Of a DNA stretch of 64,000 nt, positions 18,437 to 26,909 are shown piece after piece; the first letter of the stretch is position 1, and each line of letters begins with the position of its first letter. Below the pieces are notes generated by a model. The model was given only the letters and a program-made list of their open reading frames with translations. It did no database searches and had not been told where the DNA came from. Origin of the DNA: JAAYJG01 sp964450305 (GTDB lineage Bacteria; Bacillota; Clostridia; DSM-8532); assembly GCA_964450305.1 (NCBI GenBank), contig CAYVFB010000006.1:1-64000 (forward strand), written 5' to 3'. The position numbers and the translations under genes were made by a program.

Positions 18437-20461
18437 ATGGATAACAAAAACCGATTTTTAAGCGGTGTGTATCATGATCTGTATGAGAAAAAGCCTGTTT
18501 CTGATATAAATACCGGCAATGAGCCGGCAGACGAGAGTATGAATCCACCCATTTCGGGTACGAGCCGGAAGGCGCCAACGGATACCGGCCCCAATTCGCC
18601 TGGGGCTGATAACGAAATACTTTCGGGCAAAAAGACGGCCATGAACAGCACAAACCCATTTATTGCTGGTTCAAAACCCACCCGTCTGAAACCGTTCATT
18701 CCCATTGCGGGATCAGCCGGGAACCTGGAAAAAGAATTGAACACGCTTGTGGATGATTTTTATAAAAGCGAGGGGTTGCCGGAAGAATATGACACTCCTC
18801 CGTTCAAGCCCGAGGAAATCCGCGTGCGCATTGAAAAGCTGACAGGGCTTTCAAATATCAAGGAAGATATCGAAGCCATGATGGACTTCGTTAAAATTCA
18901 AAAGCTGCGCAAGGAGCATGGTCTAAGTGGAAGCAATCTTTCCCTGCATACTGCCTTTATCGGGAACCCTGGCACCGGAAAAACAACCGTCGCGAGGCTG
19001 ATGGGAGAATACTTCCGGTCTTTGGGTGTTTTGAAAAAAGGGCATCTGGTAGAGGTTTCGAAATCCGATTTGGTCGGTCAGTTTGTTGGCGCAACGGCCG
19101 GGAAAACCAATCAGGTGATCGACAGTGCCCTGGACGGCATTTTGTTTATCGATGAAGCTTACGCGCTGGCCGAGGGCGGCGAAAACGATTATGGCAGGGA
19201 GGCCATCAATGTTCTTGTGGAAAGGATGGACAAGGAGCGTCACCGTCTGGCAGTCTTTTTAGCCGGTTATGACGAGAATATGAAAAAGTTTCTCGAGTTC
19301 AACCCCGGTCTTGCATCCAGGGTTACCCGCAAGTTTTATTTCAAGGATTATACCGGGCCCGAGCTGATGCAGATTTTCAACATGCAGATGGAAAAAAGCC
19401 AGTATGATATGACCGAGGCTGATGCCAAAAAGCTTGAGCAGTATTTCACCTATCTGTATGATATCCGGGATAACCAGTTTGGAAATGGAAGGATTGTCCG
19501 CAATACGCTGGAGCATCTGATCAAATGTCAATCCGATCGGCTGGCCGAGGAAGATACCGTGACAGTGGATATGCTGAAAACAATCACCCTTGCAGACATT
19601 GAAAAGGCCGTTCCGCTCAAAGACATACTGGTCACCTCCGACAAGCTGGATACAGTGATGAACGAGCTGAATGAATACATTGGTTTAAGCAATATCAAGG
19701 ATCATATTCGCAGCCTTGTGAACCTGATCCGAACTAACCAGAAGAGGGAAGAGGCGGGGCTCCCGGTCAGACAGCTATCCTATCATGCCATCTTCTGCGG
19801 TTCTCCGGGTACTGGTAAAACCACGATTGCCAGAATACTGGGAAGGATCTACCAGGCCCTCGGCGTTCTGAAAAAGGGTCATGTGATGGAGGTGGATCGC
19901 AGTGGCCTTGTGGCAGGCTATGTGGGCCAAACCGAGGAAAAAACCCGCAAAATCATTGATCAGGCAATGGACGGCATTCTGTTTATCGATGAAGCCTATG
20001 CGCTGACCGGCGGAATGAATGATTTCGGCCGGAACGCCATCGATACGATTCTTAAAAGAATGGATGACGACAGGGACAGGCTGATCGTCATTGCAGCGGG
20101 ATATACCAATAAAATGAATACCTTTGTCCGATCCAACCCCGGGTTGAAGGATCGTTTTAATTGGACCTTCGAGTTTGAAGATTATTCCGCCGATGAGCTG
20201 CTCGACATATTTTTATCCTTTGCTTCCAAACAGCAGTATGCTCTGCAGGAAGACGCTAAAACCGCATTACGTGAGCATTTTGTTGCCATTATTCAGCTGA
20301 AGGATGAGCATTTCGGCAACGGCCGCTATGTCAGGAATTTATTTGAGAAGACGGTGATGGAACAGTCCAACCGCATTGGTGCCAATATCGATAAGATTCA
20401 CAAGGAAGATTTGTCTGTAATTTCTGTTGGCGATGTCAGTGGAGCGTTATTGCTCATCTAA
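18437..20461 (+). CDS. Double CbxX/SpoVK-type AAA+ ATPase
   Basis: A 674-residue protein with a low-complexity Pro/Asn/Gly N-terminus (about 1-95) and two complete AAA+ modules of the CbxX/CfqX (SpoVK) subfamily. Module 1 has Walker A GNPGTGKTTVARLMGEYF and Walker B GILFIDEAYAL. Module 2 has GSPGTGKTTIARILGRIY and GILFIDEAYAL. Each module has its own FxxRxNPGLxxR-type arginine region. Ordinary SpoVK has a single module of about 320 residues, so this is a tandem duplication. An AAGGAG site precedes the ATG. Family members remodel proteins such as Rubisco or act in spore maturation; the target here is unknown. Confidence 0.9.
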   Translation: MDNKNRFLSGVYHDLYEKKPVSDINTGNEPADESMNPPISGTSRKAPTDTGPNSPGADNEILSGKKTAMNSTNPFIAGSKPTRLKPFIPIAGSAGNLEKELNTLVDDFYKSEGLPEEYDTPPFKPEEIRVRIEKLTGLSNIKEDIEAMMDFVKIQKLRKEHGLSGSNLSLHTAFIGNPGTGKTTVARLMGEYFRSLGVLKKGHLVEVSKSDLVGQFVGATAGKTNQVIDSALDGILFIDEAYALAEGGENDYGREAINVLVERMDKERHRLAVFLAGYDENMKKFLEFNPGLASRVTRKFYFKDYTGPELMQIFNMQMEKSQYDMTEADAKKLEQYFTYLYDIRDNQFGNGRIVRNTLEHLIKCQSDRLAEEDTVTVDMLKTITLADIEKAVPLKDILVTSDKLDTVMNELNEYIGLSNIKDHIRSLVNLIRTNQKREEAGLPVRQLSYHAIFCGSPGTGKTTIARILGRIYQALGVLKKGHVMEVDRSGLVAGYVGQTEEKTRKIIDQAMDGILFIDEAYALTGGMNDFGRNAIDTILKRMDDDRDRLIVIAAGYTNKMNTFVRSNPGLKDRFNWTFEFEDYSADELLDIFLSFASKQQYALQEDAKTALREHFVAIIQLKDEHFGNGRYVRNLFEKTVMEQSNRIGANIDKIHKEDLSVISVGDVSGALLLI

Positions 20462-20554
20462 GCCAGGGGCACGGTTTCGGCGAATTATACCCTGCGCTGA
20501 CGGCACCATCGAATGGTTAAACCGTTCCAGTGACTTGAATAATTGTTCAAAATT

Positions 20555-20603
20555 ATCATTGAATTGTTCTAATAAAACAACTTCAATGATTTTTTTTGTT
20601 TTT
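20555..20603 (+). terminator. Rho-independent terminator after AAA+ gene
   Basis: A 14-bp stem with one bulged base, ATCATTGAATTGTT (20555-20568) and AACAACTTCAATGAT (20576-20590), is followed by a T-rich run of 14 bases. Confidence 0.88.
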
Positions 20604-20608
20604 CTATC

Positions 20609-20637
20609 TTGTATACAAAAAACATCTGGGTTATAAT
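20609..20637 (+). promoter_or_regulatory. Likely sigma-A promoter for pta-ackA
   Basis: TTGTAT (20609-20614) and TATAAT (20632-20637) are separated by 17 bases. Transcription from here would give a leader of about 255 bases before pta. Confidence 0.6.
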
Positions 20638-20789
20638 TGTAGTGGCCTTGAAAGGCTTGAAAACGGCTTATTACGAGGTTTTAGTACCTGGTAATAATGC
20701 GTTTCAATTATTTATACAGCAGAAGATATCACTCAACTTTCCCACTCTGTTTTGGGCGCTCGGCTGCCAGTTGGCTGCCGACATAATAA

Positions 20790-20805
20790 GGTGTGAACTC
20801 ACACC
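20790..20805. promoter_or_regulatory. Palindrome in pta leader, possible operator
   Basis: A 16-bp near-perfect palindrome, GGTGTGA (20790-20796) and TCACACC (20799-20805), lies in the untranslated leader of pta. A protein-binding or RNA-structure role is only a suggestion. Confidence 0.35.
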
Positions 20806-20898
20806 GCCATTGACACCAGCGTTTCAAAACAGTACTCCGCACTAGAGGTGGAATAGTTGCGTCATATCAACAGAAAACGAAAAGGAAGGACACTGAAT

Positions 20899-21891
20899 AT
20901 GAGTAAGTTTTTGGATCGCATCTCGGAACGCGCAAGATCCGACAAGAAGACGATAGTTTTGCCAGAAAGCACAGACATTCGCGTAGTTCAAGCTGCGTCC
21001 ATGGTGATGCAAAGAGGAATCGCTAACGTTGTACTTGTAGGCGACAGGGAAAAAATTAAAAATTTAGCGGGAGATCTTGACTTATCAGGAGTATCCATTG
21101 TGAATCCGGATACCTCTGAAAAATTTGATGAGTATGTGAATTCTTTTTATGAAATGAGAAAACATAAGGGGATCACACCGGAAAAAGCCAGGGAAATCAT
21201 GAAAAACCCGTTGTACTGGGGCGTCATGATGGTGAAAAAGGGCGAGGCTGATGGTATGGTTGCCGGGGCGGCTAACTCCACATCAGACACCTTAAGGCCC
21301 GCACTTCAAATCCTGAAAACAGCACCGGGCACAAAGCTTGTTTCGGCCTTTTTCATCATGGTTGTTCCCGATTGCGATTACGGCGAAAAAGGGGTATTCC
21401 TGTATGCCGACAGCGGTTTGGTAGAGAACCCGAATGCAGACGAATTGTCTGAAATCGCTATTTCCTCTGCAAAAACCTTTAAAAAGCTGGTTGAAGCCGA
21501 GCCAAAGGTTGCCATGCTGTCCTATTCAAGCTATGGCAGTGCTAAGAGCGAATTGACTGATAAAGTGATCGAAGCCACCCGTCTTGCAAAGGAAAAAGCA
21601 CCGGAGCTTATTCTGGACGGCGAGCTGCAGGTTGACGCAGCCATTATCCCCGGTGTCGCGAAATCAAAAGCACCCGGAAGCTCGCTTCAGGGAATGGCTA
21701 ATACACTGGTCTTTCCAGATTTGAACTGTGGAAACATTGCGTACAAGCTGACACAGCGACTGGCGAAAGCCGATGCTTACGGTCCTGTTACCCAGGGAAT
21801 CGCAAAACCGGTGAACGATTTGTCCCGCGGCTGCACCGCCGAAGATATCGTTGGGGTCGTCGCCATTACCTGCGTACAGGCACAGGTTTAA
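20899..21891 (+). CDS. pta: Phosphate acetyltransferase
   Basis: The ATG at 20899 follows GGAAGGACAC and gives 330 residues, the short single-domain Pta form. Conserved segments include TIVLPESTDIRVVQAA, GMVAGAANSTSDTLRPALQ, PKVAMLSYSSYGSAKSE, DGELQVDAAI and VFPDLNCGNIAYKLTQR. It interconverts acetyl-CoA and acetyl phosphate. The acetate kinase gene follows after 35 bp, so the two form the acetate/ATP-yielding branch of fermentation. Confidence 0.96.
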   Translation: MSKFLDRISERARSDKKTIVLPESTDIRVVQAASMVMQRGIANVVLVGDREKIKNLAGDLDLSGVSIVNPDTSEKFDEYVNSFYEMRKHKGITPEKAREIMKNPLYWGVMMVKKGEADGMVAGAANSTSDTLRPALQILKTAPGTKLVSAFFIMVVPDCDYGEKGVFLYADSGLVENPNADELSEIAISSAKTFKKLVEAEPKVAMLSYSSYGSAKSELTDKVIEATRLAKEKAPELILDGELQVDAAIIPGVAKSKAPGSSLQGMANTLVFPDLNCGNIAYKLTQRLAKADAYGPVTQGIAKPVNDLSRGCTAEDIVGVVAITCVQAQV

Positions 21892-21926
21892 TCATATTAA
21901 GTAAGACTGGATGGGGGTTTACATGC

Positions 21927-23123
21927 ATGAAAGTTCTTGTAATTAATACCGGGAGCTCGTCGCTGAAATATCAGCTGATCGATATGACAAACGAAGCGGT
22001 TCTGGCCAGAGGGCTGTGTGACAGAATCGGCCTTGAAGGCTCTTTCATCAGGCAGACAAACGAAGATGGCAGTAAGTTTCAAAAGGAGATAGAACTGAAT
22101 GATCATCACGATGCCATTAAGCAGGTGATCCATGCGCTGATAGACGATAAATATGGCGTTATTAAAAGCATGGACGAAATTTCTGCAGTGGGGCACCGTG
22201 TGGTTCATGGCGGCGAGAAGTTCTATAAGTCAGCTATCATCAACAAAGAAGTGATGAACACCATAGAAGAATGCATCGTTCTTGCACCGCTGCATAACGG
22301 ACCGAACATGGTTGGCATTCAGGCTTGTAAAAAAATGATGCCTGATGTGCCCATGGTGGCTGTCTTTGATACGGCATTCCATCAGACCATGCCTAAGAAA
22401 GCTTTTATTTATCCGCTGCCCTATAGCCTGTATCAGGAAAAAGGGATTCGTCGGTATGGCTTTCACGGCACATCCCACAAATATGTGTCTGAAAGGGTTG
22501 CCATTCTGATGAACAAACCCTATGACAGCCTGAAAATCGTTACCTGCCACCTGGGCAATGGCTCGAGCATCTGCGCCATTCGTAACGGTATTGCTGTCGA
22601 CACAAGCATGGGCTATACACCATTGGAAGGTGTCCCTATGGGTACACGCTGCGGCGTGATCGATCCGGCGATTGTTACGGGCCTGATCGAGCATGACAAT
22701 TATGATGCGGCAATGCTGAACGAACTATTGAACAAGAAGTCCGGGATGTTGGGCATTTCAGGGATCAGCAGTGACTTCAGGGATCTGGATGATGCCGCGG
22801 AAAACGGTAACGAACGCGCCGAACTGGCTTTGGAAATATTCGCATATAGCGTGAAGAAGTATATTGGTTCATACGCGGCGGCCATGGGCGGCATCGACGC
22901 TTTGGTTTTCACTGCTGGAATCGGCGAAAACAACGGCGGCATCCGCAAAAGGGTTTTAGCAGGCCTTGAATTCCTGGGCATAGAGGTTGACGAAGAGAAA
23001 AACAACCTGAGGGGCCAGGAAATGGATATCAGCAAACCCGATGCCAAAGTGAGAACCTTTGTGATCCCGACCAATGAAGAGCTTGCCATTGCAAGAGAAA
23101 CCGTTAAGCTTCTTCGGAAGTAA
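21927..23123 (+). CDS. ackA: Acetate kinase
   Basis: A 398-residue acetokinase of normal length. The N-terminal phosphate motif VLVINTGSSSLKYQL, the active-site FDTAFHQTMP, RRYGFHGTSHKYV, the CHLGNGSSICAI segment, GYTPLEGVPMGTRCG and the C-terminal VFTAGIGENN are all intact. It makes ATP and acetate from acetyl phosphate supplied by Pta. A GGGGG-containing site precedes the ATG and a terminator follows. Confidence 0.97.
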   Translation: MKVLVINTGSSSLKYQLIDMTNEAVLARGLCDRIGLEGSFIRQTNEDGSKFQKEIELNDHHDAIKQVIHALIDDKYGVIKSMDEISAVGHRVVHGGEKFYKSAIINKEVMNTIEECIVLAPLHNGPNMVGIQACKKMMPDVPMVAVFDTAFHQTMPKKAFIYPLPYSLYQEKGIRRYGFHGTSHKYVSERVAILMNKPYDSLKIVTCHLGNGSSICAIRNGIAVDTSMGYTPLEGVPMGTRCGVIDPAIVTGLIEHDNYDAAMLNELLNKKSGMLGISGISSDFRDLDDAAENGNERAELALEIFAYSVKKYIGSYAAAMGGIDALVFTAGIGENNGGIRKRVLAGLEFLGIEVDEEKNNLRGQEMDISKPDAKVRTFVIPTNEELAIARETVKLLRK

Positions 23124-23211
23124 ACCGGATGGTGTTTTGCCCATGATGGGGCAGTGAACAACCATGAAAACTTCGAATTGACAAGGCATGAAATGGCATG
23201 ATACATTTGTT

Positions 23212-23244
23212 AAGGTGAAGCTGATAGACGCTTCACCTTAATTT
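23212..23244 (+). terminator. Rho-independent terminator after ackA
   Basis: A perfect 10-bp stem AAGGTGAAGC (23212-23221) and GCTTCACCTT (23230-23239) has an 8-base loop and is followed by AATTT. Confidence 0.75.
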
Positions 23245-23302
23245 ATCAAATGCTCGCAGCGCGTTGCACACAAAACGCGCAAGGAAGGCGCTTTCAGCGC
23301 CC

Positions 23303-23337
23303 GCGTTTTGGCGCACAATTCGCGCAAGCGCTCATTG
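23303..23337 (+). repeat. 35-bp dispersed repeat, copy A
   Basis: This 35-bp segment matches the reverse complement of 30601-30635 at 33 of 35 positions. It ends in CAAGCGCTCATTG. Both copies are intergenic. Confidence 0.75.
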
Positions 23338-23440
23338 AAATGGTTTATATGGACAATATGCAGGCCGATAATAGCAAGGAATAGAATAATACAAGAGAAA
23401 TACAGGTTCATTCCCGGAGGAACAACTGGAGGGGCAATTT

Positions 23441-24790
23441 ATGAAGGTGTGTAAATTTGGCGGAACCTCGCTGGCTTCCGCAGAACAGGTAAAAAAAGTG
23501 TGTGATATCGTAACTTCCGATTCACAGCGTCGTTTGGTTGTTGTATCAGCGCCTGGCAAGGAAAATGATCAGGATACAAAGGTTACCGATATGCTGATCA
23601 TACTGGCTGAAACTTTTTTAAAAACGGGAGAATGCGAAAGGGAACTGATGGCTGTTGTTGGCCGTTATGATAAAATTGCGAAGGGCTTGGGGATTGGTGA
23701 CGAAATTGTCAGAGATATCGAAAATAATCTGAGAACCAGAATATCTCTGGGCTTTGATAACAAGGAAAAATTTGTGGATCGCATGAAGGCTGCCGGAGAA
23801 GATAATAGTGCCAGGCTGGTGGCGAAGTATCTGCAGACAAGAGGCTATGATGCCAAATATATCAACCCCAAAGACGCGGGGCTTTTCCTCAGCGATGAAT
23901 ACGGAAATGCAAGAGTGCTGCCGCAATCCTTTAAAAACCTTTCCAAGCTGAAAAAGATGGAGGGCTTGTTGATCTTCCCGGGGTTCTTTGGCTATTCACT
24001 GACAGGTGAGGTAGTGACATTCCCGCGCGGAGGATCAGACATTACCGGCTCGATTCTGGCAGCATCGGTGGAGGCAAAGGTGTATGAAAACTTTACAGAC
24101 GTGGATTCGGTCTTTGCGGCAAACCCAAAGCTTATCAAAAATCCGAAGGCGATCTCCGAGCTGACCTACCGTGAAATGCGCGAATTGGCGTATGCCGGTT
24201 TTTCCATCCTGCATGAAGAGACCCTGGCACCAGTAATCAAAAAGGGCATTCCAGTGAATATCCGAAATACCAATAACCCCAATGCACCCGGGACAATGAT
24301 TGTGACAAACCGTGAGATCAAGAACGGGCCTGTCGCAGGAATTGCAGGAGCCGGAGGCTTTCTGTCGATCAACATTCATAAATATATGATGAACCGTGAA
24401 ATTGGCTTTGGCCGTAAGGTTCTGCGCATTCTCGAGGAAGAGTCTCTTCCTTTCGAGCATATCCCCTCCGGAATCGATGACATCTCAGTGATCCTGCGGC
24501 AACGGTATATTGATGAAGATACCCTGTCCAGAATCATGGAGCGAATTGCCCACGATTTGCAGGTGGACAGCATCACCATCGGCTACAATCTTGCCCTGGT
24601 GATGGTGGTTGGTGAGGGAATGCTGCGCTCGGTAGGCGTTGCAAGCCGCGCAACAACAGCGTTAGCCAAAGGCGGGGTGAACATCCAGATGATCAACCAG
24701 GGTTCCTCCGAGGTAAGTATCATGTTCGGAGTGGACGAAGCTGACGTGGATAACGCAATTATCTCCCTGTACAATGAATTCTTCAACTAA
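23441..24790 (+). CDS. Aspartate kinase
   Basis: A 449-residue monofunctional aspartokinase. The N-terminal KFGGTSLAS motif, GRYDKI, the FPGFFGYSLTGEVVTFPRGGSD segment and the FTDVDSVFAANPK motif mark the kinase domain (1-285). Two ACT domains follow (about 310-380 and 390-449, for example AGAGGFLSINIH and VGVASRATTALAKGGVNIQ), so feedback control by lysine or threonine is expected. GGAGGGGC precedes the ATG. It stands alone between terminators, not in a lysine operon. Confidence 0.95.
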   Translation: MKVCKFGGTSLASAEQVKKVCDIVTSDSQRRLVVVSAPGKENDQDTKVTDMLIILAETFLKTGECERELMAVVGRYDKIAKGLGIGDEIVRDIENNLRTRISLGFDNKEKFVDRMKAAGEDNSARLVAKYLQTRGYDAKYINPKDAGLFLSDEYGNARVLPQSFKNLSKLKKMEGLLIFPGFFGYSLTGEVVTFPRGGSDITGSILAASVEAKVYENFTDVDSVFAANPKLIKNPKAISELTYREMRELAYAGFSILHEETLAPVIKKGIPVNIRNTNNPNAPGTMIVTNREIKNGPVAGIAGAGGFLSINIHKYMMNREIGFGRKVLRILEEESLPFEHIPSGIDDISVILRQRYIDEDTLSRIMERIAHDLQVDSITIGYNLALVMVVGEGMLRSVGVASRATTALAKGGVNIQMINQGSSEVSIMFGVDEADVDNAIISLYNEFFN

Positions 24791-24799
24791 TTCACACCG

Positions 24800-24832
24800 A
24801 ATTTACACTGGGGACAGGTTCCAGTGTAAATA
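24800..24832. repeat. TTTACAC...GTGTAAA palindromic element, copy 1
   Basis: Arms AATTTACAC and GTGTAAAT flank a GGGGACAGGTTCC core. It begins 9 bp after the aspartokinase stop codon. Related copies lie in aroC, rarA and at 60.8 kb. Confidence 0.75.
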
Positions 24833-24886
24833 AACTTGCACCTGGCGGGGCACAGGCTTAAGCGTAATAAAGTAAAATAAAAAAAT

Positions 24887-24931
24887 GAACTCGGGAAAAG
24901 GCCATCAAAACCTTACCTGAGTTCTTTTTTT
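24887..24931 (+). terminator. Rho-independent terminator after aspartokinase
   Basis: The stem GAACTCGGG (24887-24895) and CCTGAGTTC (24916-24924) contains one G-U pair, with extra inner GG/CC pairing, and is followed by seven T. Confidence 0.85.
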
Positions 24932-25006
24932 GCTCATGAGAAAATTCCAGGCTTAAATATATCATCGGTCCATCACCTATGGAAACTTCTTTTTATACTT
25001 CAAATA

Positions 25007-25155
25007 TTAGCTTTTCAGCAAAGTATCCTTTCTTTCAGACCCATGTGAAGAAAGAAAAGTTTTGCAGCCTGTTTGAATGAGCTTGTCCCAGCTGTTCACC
25101 ATCATGGAAGGATCGTCCACGAATGGTGGATTCAGTATATTATAACCGACTATTC
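25007..25155 (-). pseudogene. Possible 3' remnant of a metallo-beta-lactamase-fold hydrolase gene
   Basis: On the minus strand the bases up to the TAA at 25009 read an uninterrupted C-terminal-like peptide containing NPPFVDDPSMMV, SWDKLIQTGCKTF and SSHG. This resembles the end of MBL-fold hydrolases, where a final histidine follows a strand (xxxHG). No start codon or complete domain is present, and the sequence further 5' is broken by frame changes. I read it as a decayed fragment, with moderate doubt because the match is short. Confidence 0.35.
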
Positions 25156-25270
25156 TTAACAGTGCTTGTTTTCTCTTTGTTTTTTAATGCAAGACAGACG
25201 CTCCCACCGGTTCCAACCTTTTTGAGTGAAAATCTTGTATGATTTTTTCCACGTTCCCCGAATCAAAACA

Positions 25271-25300
25271 TTGACAGCTTGGTGTAAATGTGCATATAAT
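25271..25300 (+). promoter_or_regulatory. Consensus sigma-A promoter of the aromatic operon
   Basis: A perfect TTGACA (25271-25276) and a perfect TATAAT (25295-25300) are separated by 18 bases. They lie about 30 bp upstream of a leader-peptide gene rich in Phe and Tyr codons. Confidence 0.88.
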
Positions 25301-25329
25301 AGAAAAAAACCATTGGAGGAACCTGATTG

Positions 25330-25452
25330 ATGGAAATCCTCAGAAGCATTTTCGCTTTCGCTTTTTTTTACTTTTTTACCCTGGCTTTTTACTTTACGTA
25401 CTTTAGACCGGGTAATTTCATATGTGGAAAAAAGCAGATATCAATGGGGTAA
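25330..25452 (+). CDS. Phe/Tyr-rich leader peptide (attenuator)
   Basis: A 40-codon open frame with a GGAGGA site (25315-25320) and ATG at 25330. Residues 8-24 consist mostly of Phe and Tyr (FAFAFFYFF, then AFYFTYF). In all there are 10 Phe and 3 Tyr in 40 residues. This is the hallmark of a transcription-attenuation leader such as pheL. It sits between a consensus promoter and an intrinsic terminator, about 180 bp upstream of DAHP synthase, the first enzyme of the aromatic pathway. I infer that ribosome stalling when charged tRNA-Phe (or tRNA-Tyr) is scarce prevents the terminator from forming. I did not resolve the antiterminator pairing. Confidence 0.85.
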   Translation: MEILRSIFAFAFFYFFTLAFYFTYFRPGNFICGKKQISMG

Positions 25453-25472
25453 TATACAACGCAGGAATGAAC

Positions 25473-25504
25473 AGAGGCTCGATTGTGAGCCTCTTTATTT
25501 TTTC
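25473..25504 (+). terminator. Attenuator terminator before DAHP synthase
   Basis: A perfect 8-bp stem AGAGGCTC (25473-25480) and GAGCCTCT (25487-25494) has a 6-base loop and is followed by TTATTTTTT. It begins 21 bases after the leader-peptide stop codon. Confidence 0.85.
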
Positions 25505-25630
25505 CCGAAAATCCATTTCCTGCTGATGGAACGGGCTTAAGAAGTACATAAAAGTGTGCATGTTAGTGAACTTAATGAACGCATTTTTGCAAGGTTTGAA
25601 AATTTTTACAGTTAAAGGGGAGGACGAAAT

Positions 25631-26650
25631 ATGGTAGTTGTACTGAAACCAAATGTATCCATTGAAAAAAGGAATGAACTAATCCGTCAGATCGAGTCCA
25701 TGGGTGTGAAGGTTCAGATCACGGAAGGAACTGAAACCTCCATCCTTGGGTTGATCGGAGATACGACAAACCTGAATAAATACACCATTGCTTCCAATGA
25801 AATCGTTGCGAACATTCTGCGGGTTCAAGAGCCGTTTAAGAAAGCGAATAAAATGTTCAAGCCCGATGACACGATCATTGAGGTGGGTGGAAGAAAAATC
25901 GGCGAAGGCCATTTCTGTGTCATGACGGGCCCCTGTTCGGTGGAAAGCGAAGACCAGATAGAAGGCATTGCAAAGGCTGTGAAGGAAAACGGGGCAACCT
26001 TTTTACGCGGCGGTGCATACAAGCCAAGATCCTCACCGTATGCTTTCCAGGGGCTTGGCCTGGAAGGGCTGGAATATTTGAAGCATGCCCGTGAAAGAAC
26101 CGGTCTGCCGATTGTTTCTGAAATCATGTCGGTGGACATGGTGGATCGCTTTGCCGAAGATGTGGATATCATCCAGGTGGGCGCAAGAAACATGCAGAAC
26201 TTTGTGCTGCTGAAGGAATTGGGGAAAATCAGAAAGCCCATCCTATTAAAGCGCGGTCTTGCTGCCACCATTGAGGAATGGCTGATGAGCGCCGAATATA
26301 TTCTCAGTGAGGGAAATGAACAGGTGATCCTGTGTGAAAGAGGCATTCGCACCTTTGAGACCTACACCCGTAATACCCTTGATATCAGTGCAGTTCCGGC
26401 TATTAAAAAGCTCAGCCATCTGCCGGTGATCGTCGATCCCAGCCATGCCACCGGAAAGGCCTGGATGGTGGAAACCATGTCAAAGGCAGCGGTGGTTGCC
26501 GGGGCTGACGGTGTGATTATAGAAGTGCACAACAATCCATCCCGTGCTTTGTGCGACGGGCAGCAATCCATCACCCCGGAACAGTTCCAGCATTTAATGA
26601 TTAAGCTGAGAAAGCTGATAGAAATTGAAGGGAAAAAGCTGGAAGGATAG
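25631..26650 (+). CDS. aroF: 3-deoxy-7-phosphoheptulonate (DAHP) synthase
   Basis: A 339-residue type I-beta DAHP synthase. The N-terminal ferredoxin-like regulatory domain (about 1-70, MVVVLKPNVS...) precedes a TIM barrel with GPCSVES, RGGAYKPRSSPYAFQG, VGARNMQNF, LKRG and DPSHATG motifs. It condenses PEP and erythrose 4-phosphate to start the shikimate pathway. A GGGGAGG site precedes the ATG. It is the first structural gene behind the Phe/Tyr attenuator and heads the aroB-aroA-aroC-pheA-aroE-aroK run. The N-terminal domain is the usual site of feedback inhibition. Confidence 0.95.
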   Translation: MVVVLKPNVSIEKRNELIRQIESMGVKVQITEGTETSILGLIGDTTNLNKYTIASNEIVANILRVQEPFKKANKMFKPDDTIIEVGGRKIGEGHFCVMTGPCSVESEDQIEGIAKAVKENGATFLRGGAYKPRSSPYAFQGLGLEGLEYLKHARERTGLPIVSEIMSVDMVDRFAEDVDIIQVGARNMQNFVLLKELGKIRKPILLKRGLAATIEEWLMSAEYILSEGNEQVILCERGIRTFETYTRNTLDISAVPAIKKLSHLPVIVDPSHATGKAWMVETMSKAAVVAGADGVIIEVHNNPSRALCDGQQSITPEQFQHLMIKLRKLIEIEGKKLEG

Positions 26651-26675
26651 TCATTTTACTACTGGGAGGTATGGC

Positions 26676-26840
26676 GTTAATGCTCTGCGGCGATAGTGAA
26701 GAAAAGCCTTAACTACAGTGATGGTTAGCTTGAATGTTTTACAGTAGCCACAGTGAAGAAAGCTTTAACCGCAGGAATGGTTAACTTGTATGCTTACCGC
26801 AGCGAAAATGCAGAGAAGCCTTAACCACAGTGGTGGTATG
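26676..26840 (+). repeat. Degenerate 56-bp tandem repeats upstream of aroB
   Basis: About three diverged units start with TTAAC(t/c)(a/g)CAG at 26709, 26765 and 26821, an exact 56-bp spacing. Each contains GTGATGGTTA-like and GAAGCC-like words. Confidence 0.6.
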
Positions 26841-26909
26841 GCAGGGATTAGCGAGGTTGAGACAGACTCAGCAGGTGCTGCCAGCCAGCCCGGGAAAAGG
26901 AGTGTAACC

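Noticed and set aside
25271..25504. T-box leader for the aromatic operon
   Set aside because: No T-box bulge sequence (AGGGTGGNACCGCG) is present; a leader peptide with aromatic codons explains the layout.
26671..26712. Second mini leader peptide before aroB
   Set aside because: The ATG directly abuts the GGGAGGT site, the peptide is 13 residues without aromatic bias, and it lies within the degenerate repeats.
26790..26909. Longer aroB start at ATG 26790
   Set aside because: It would translate the 56-bp repeats, lacks a ribosome binding site, and the internal ATG 26910 has a strong AAAAGGAG and the normal family N-terminus.
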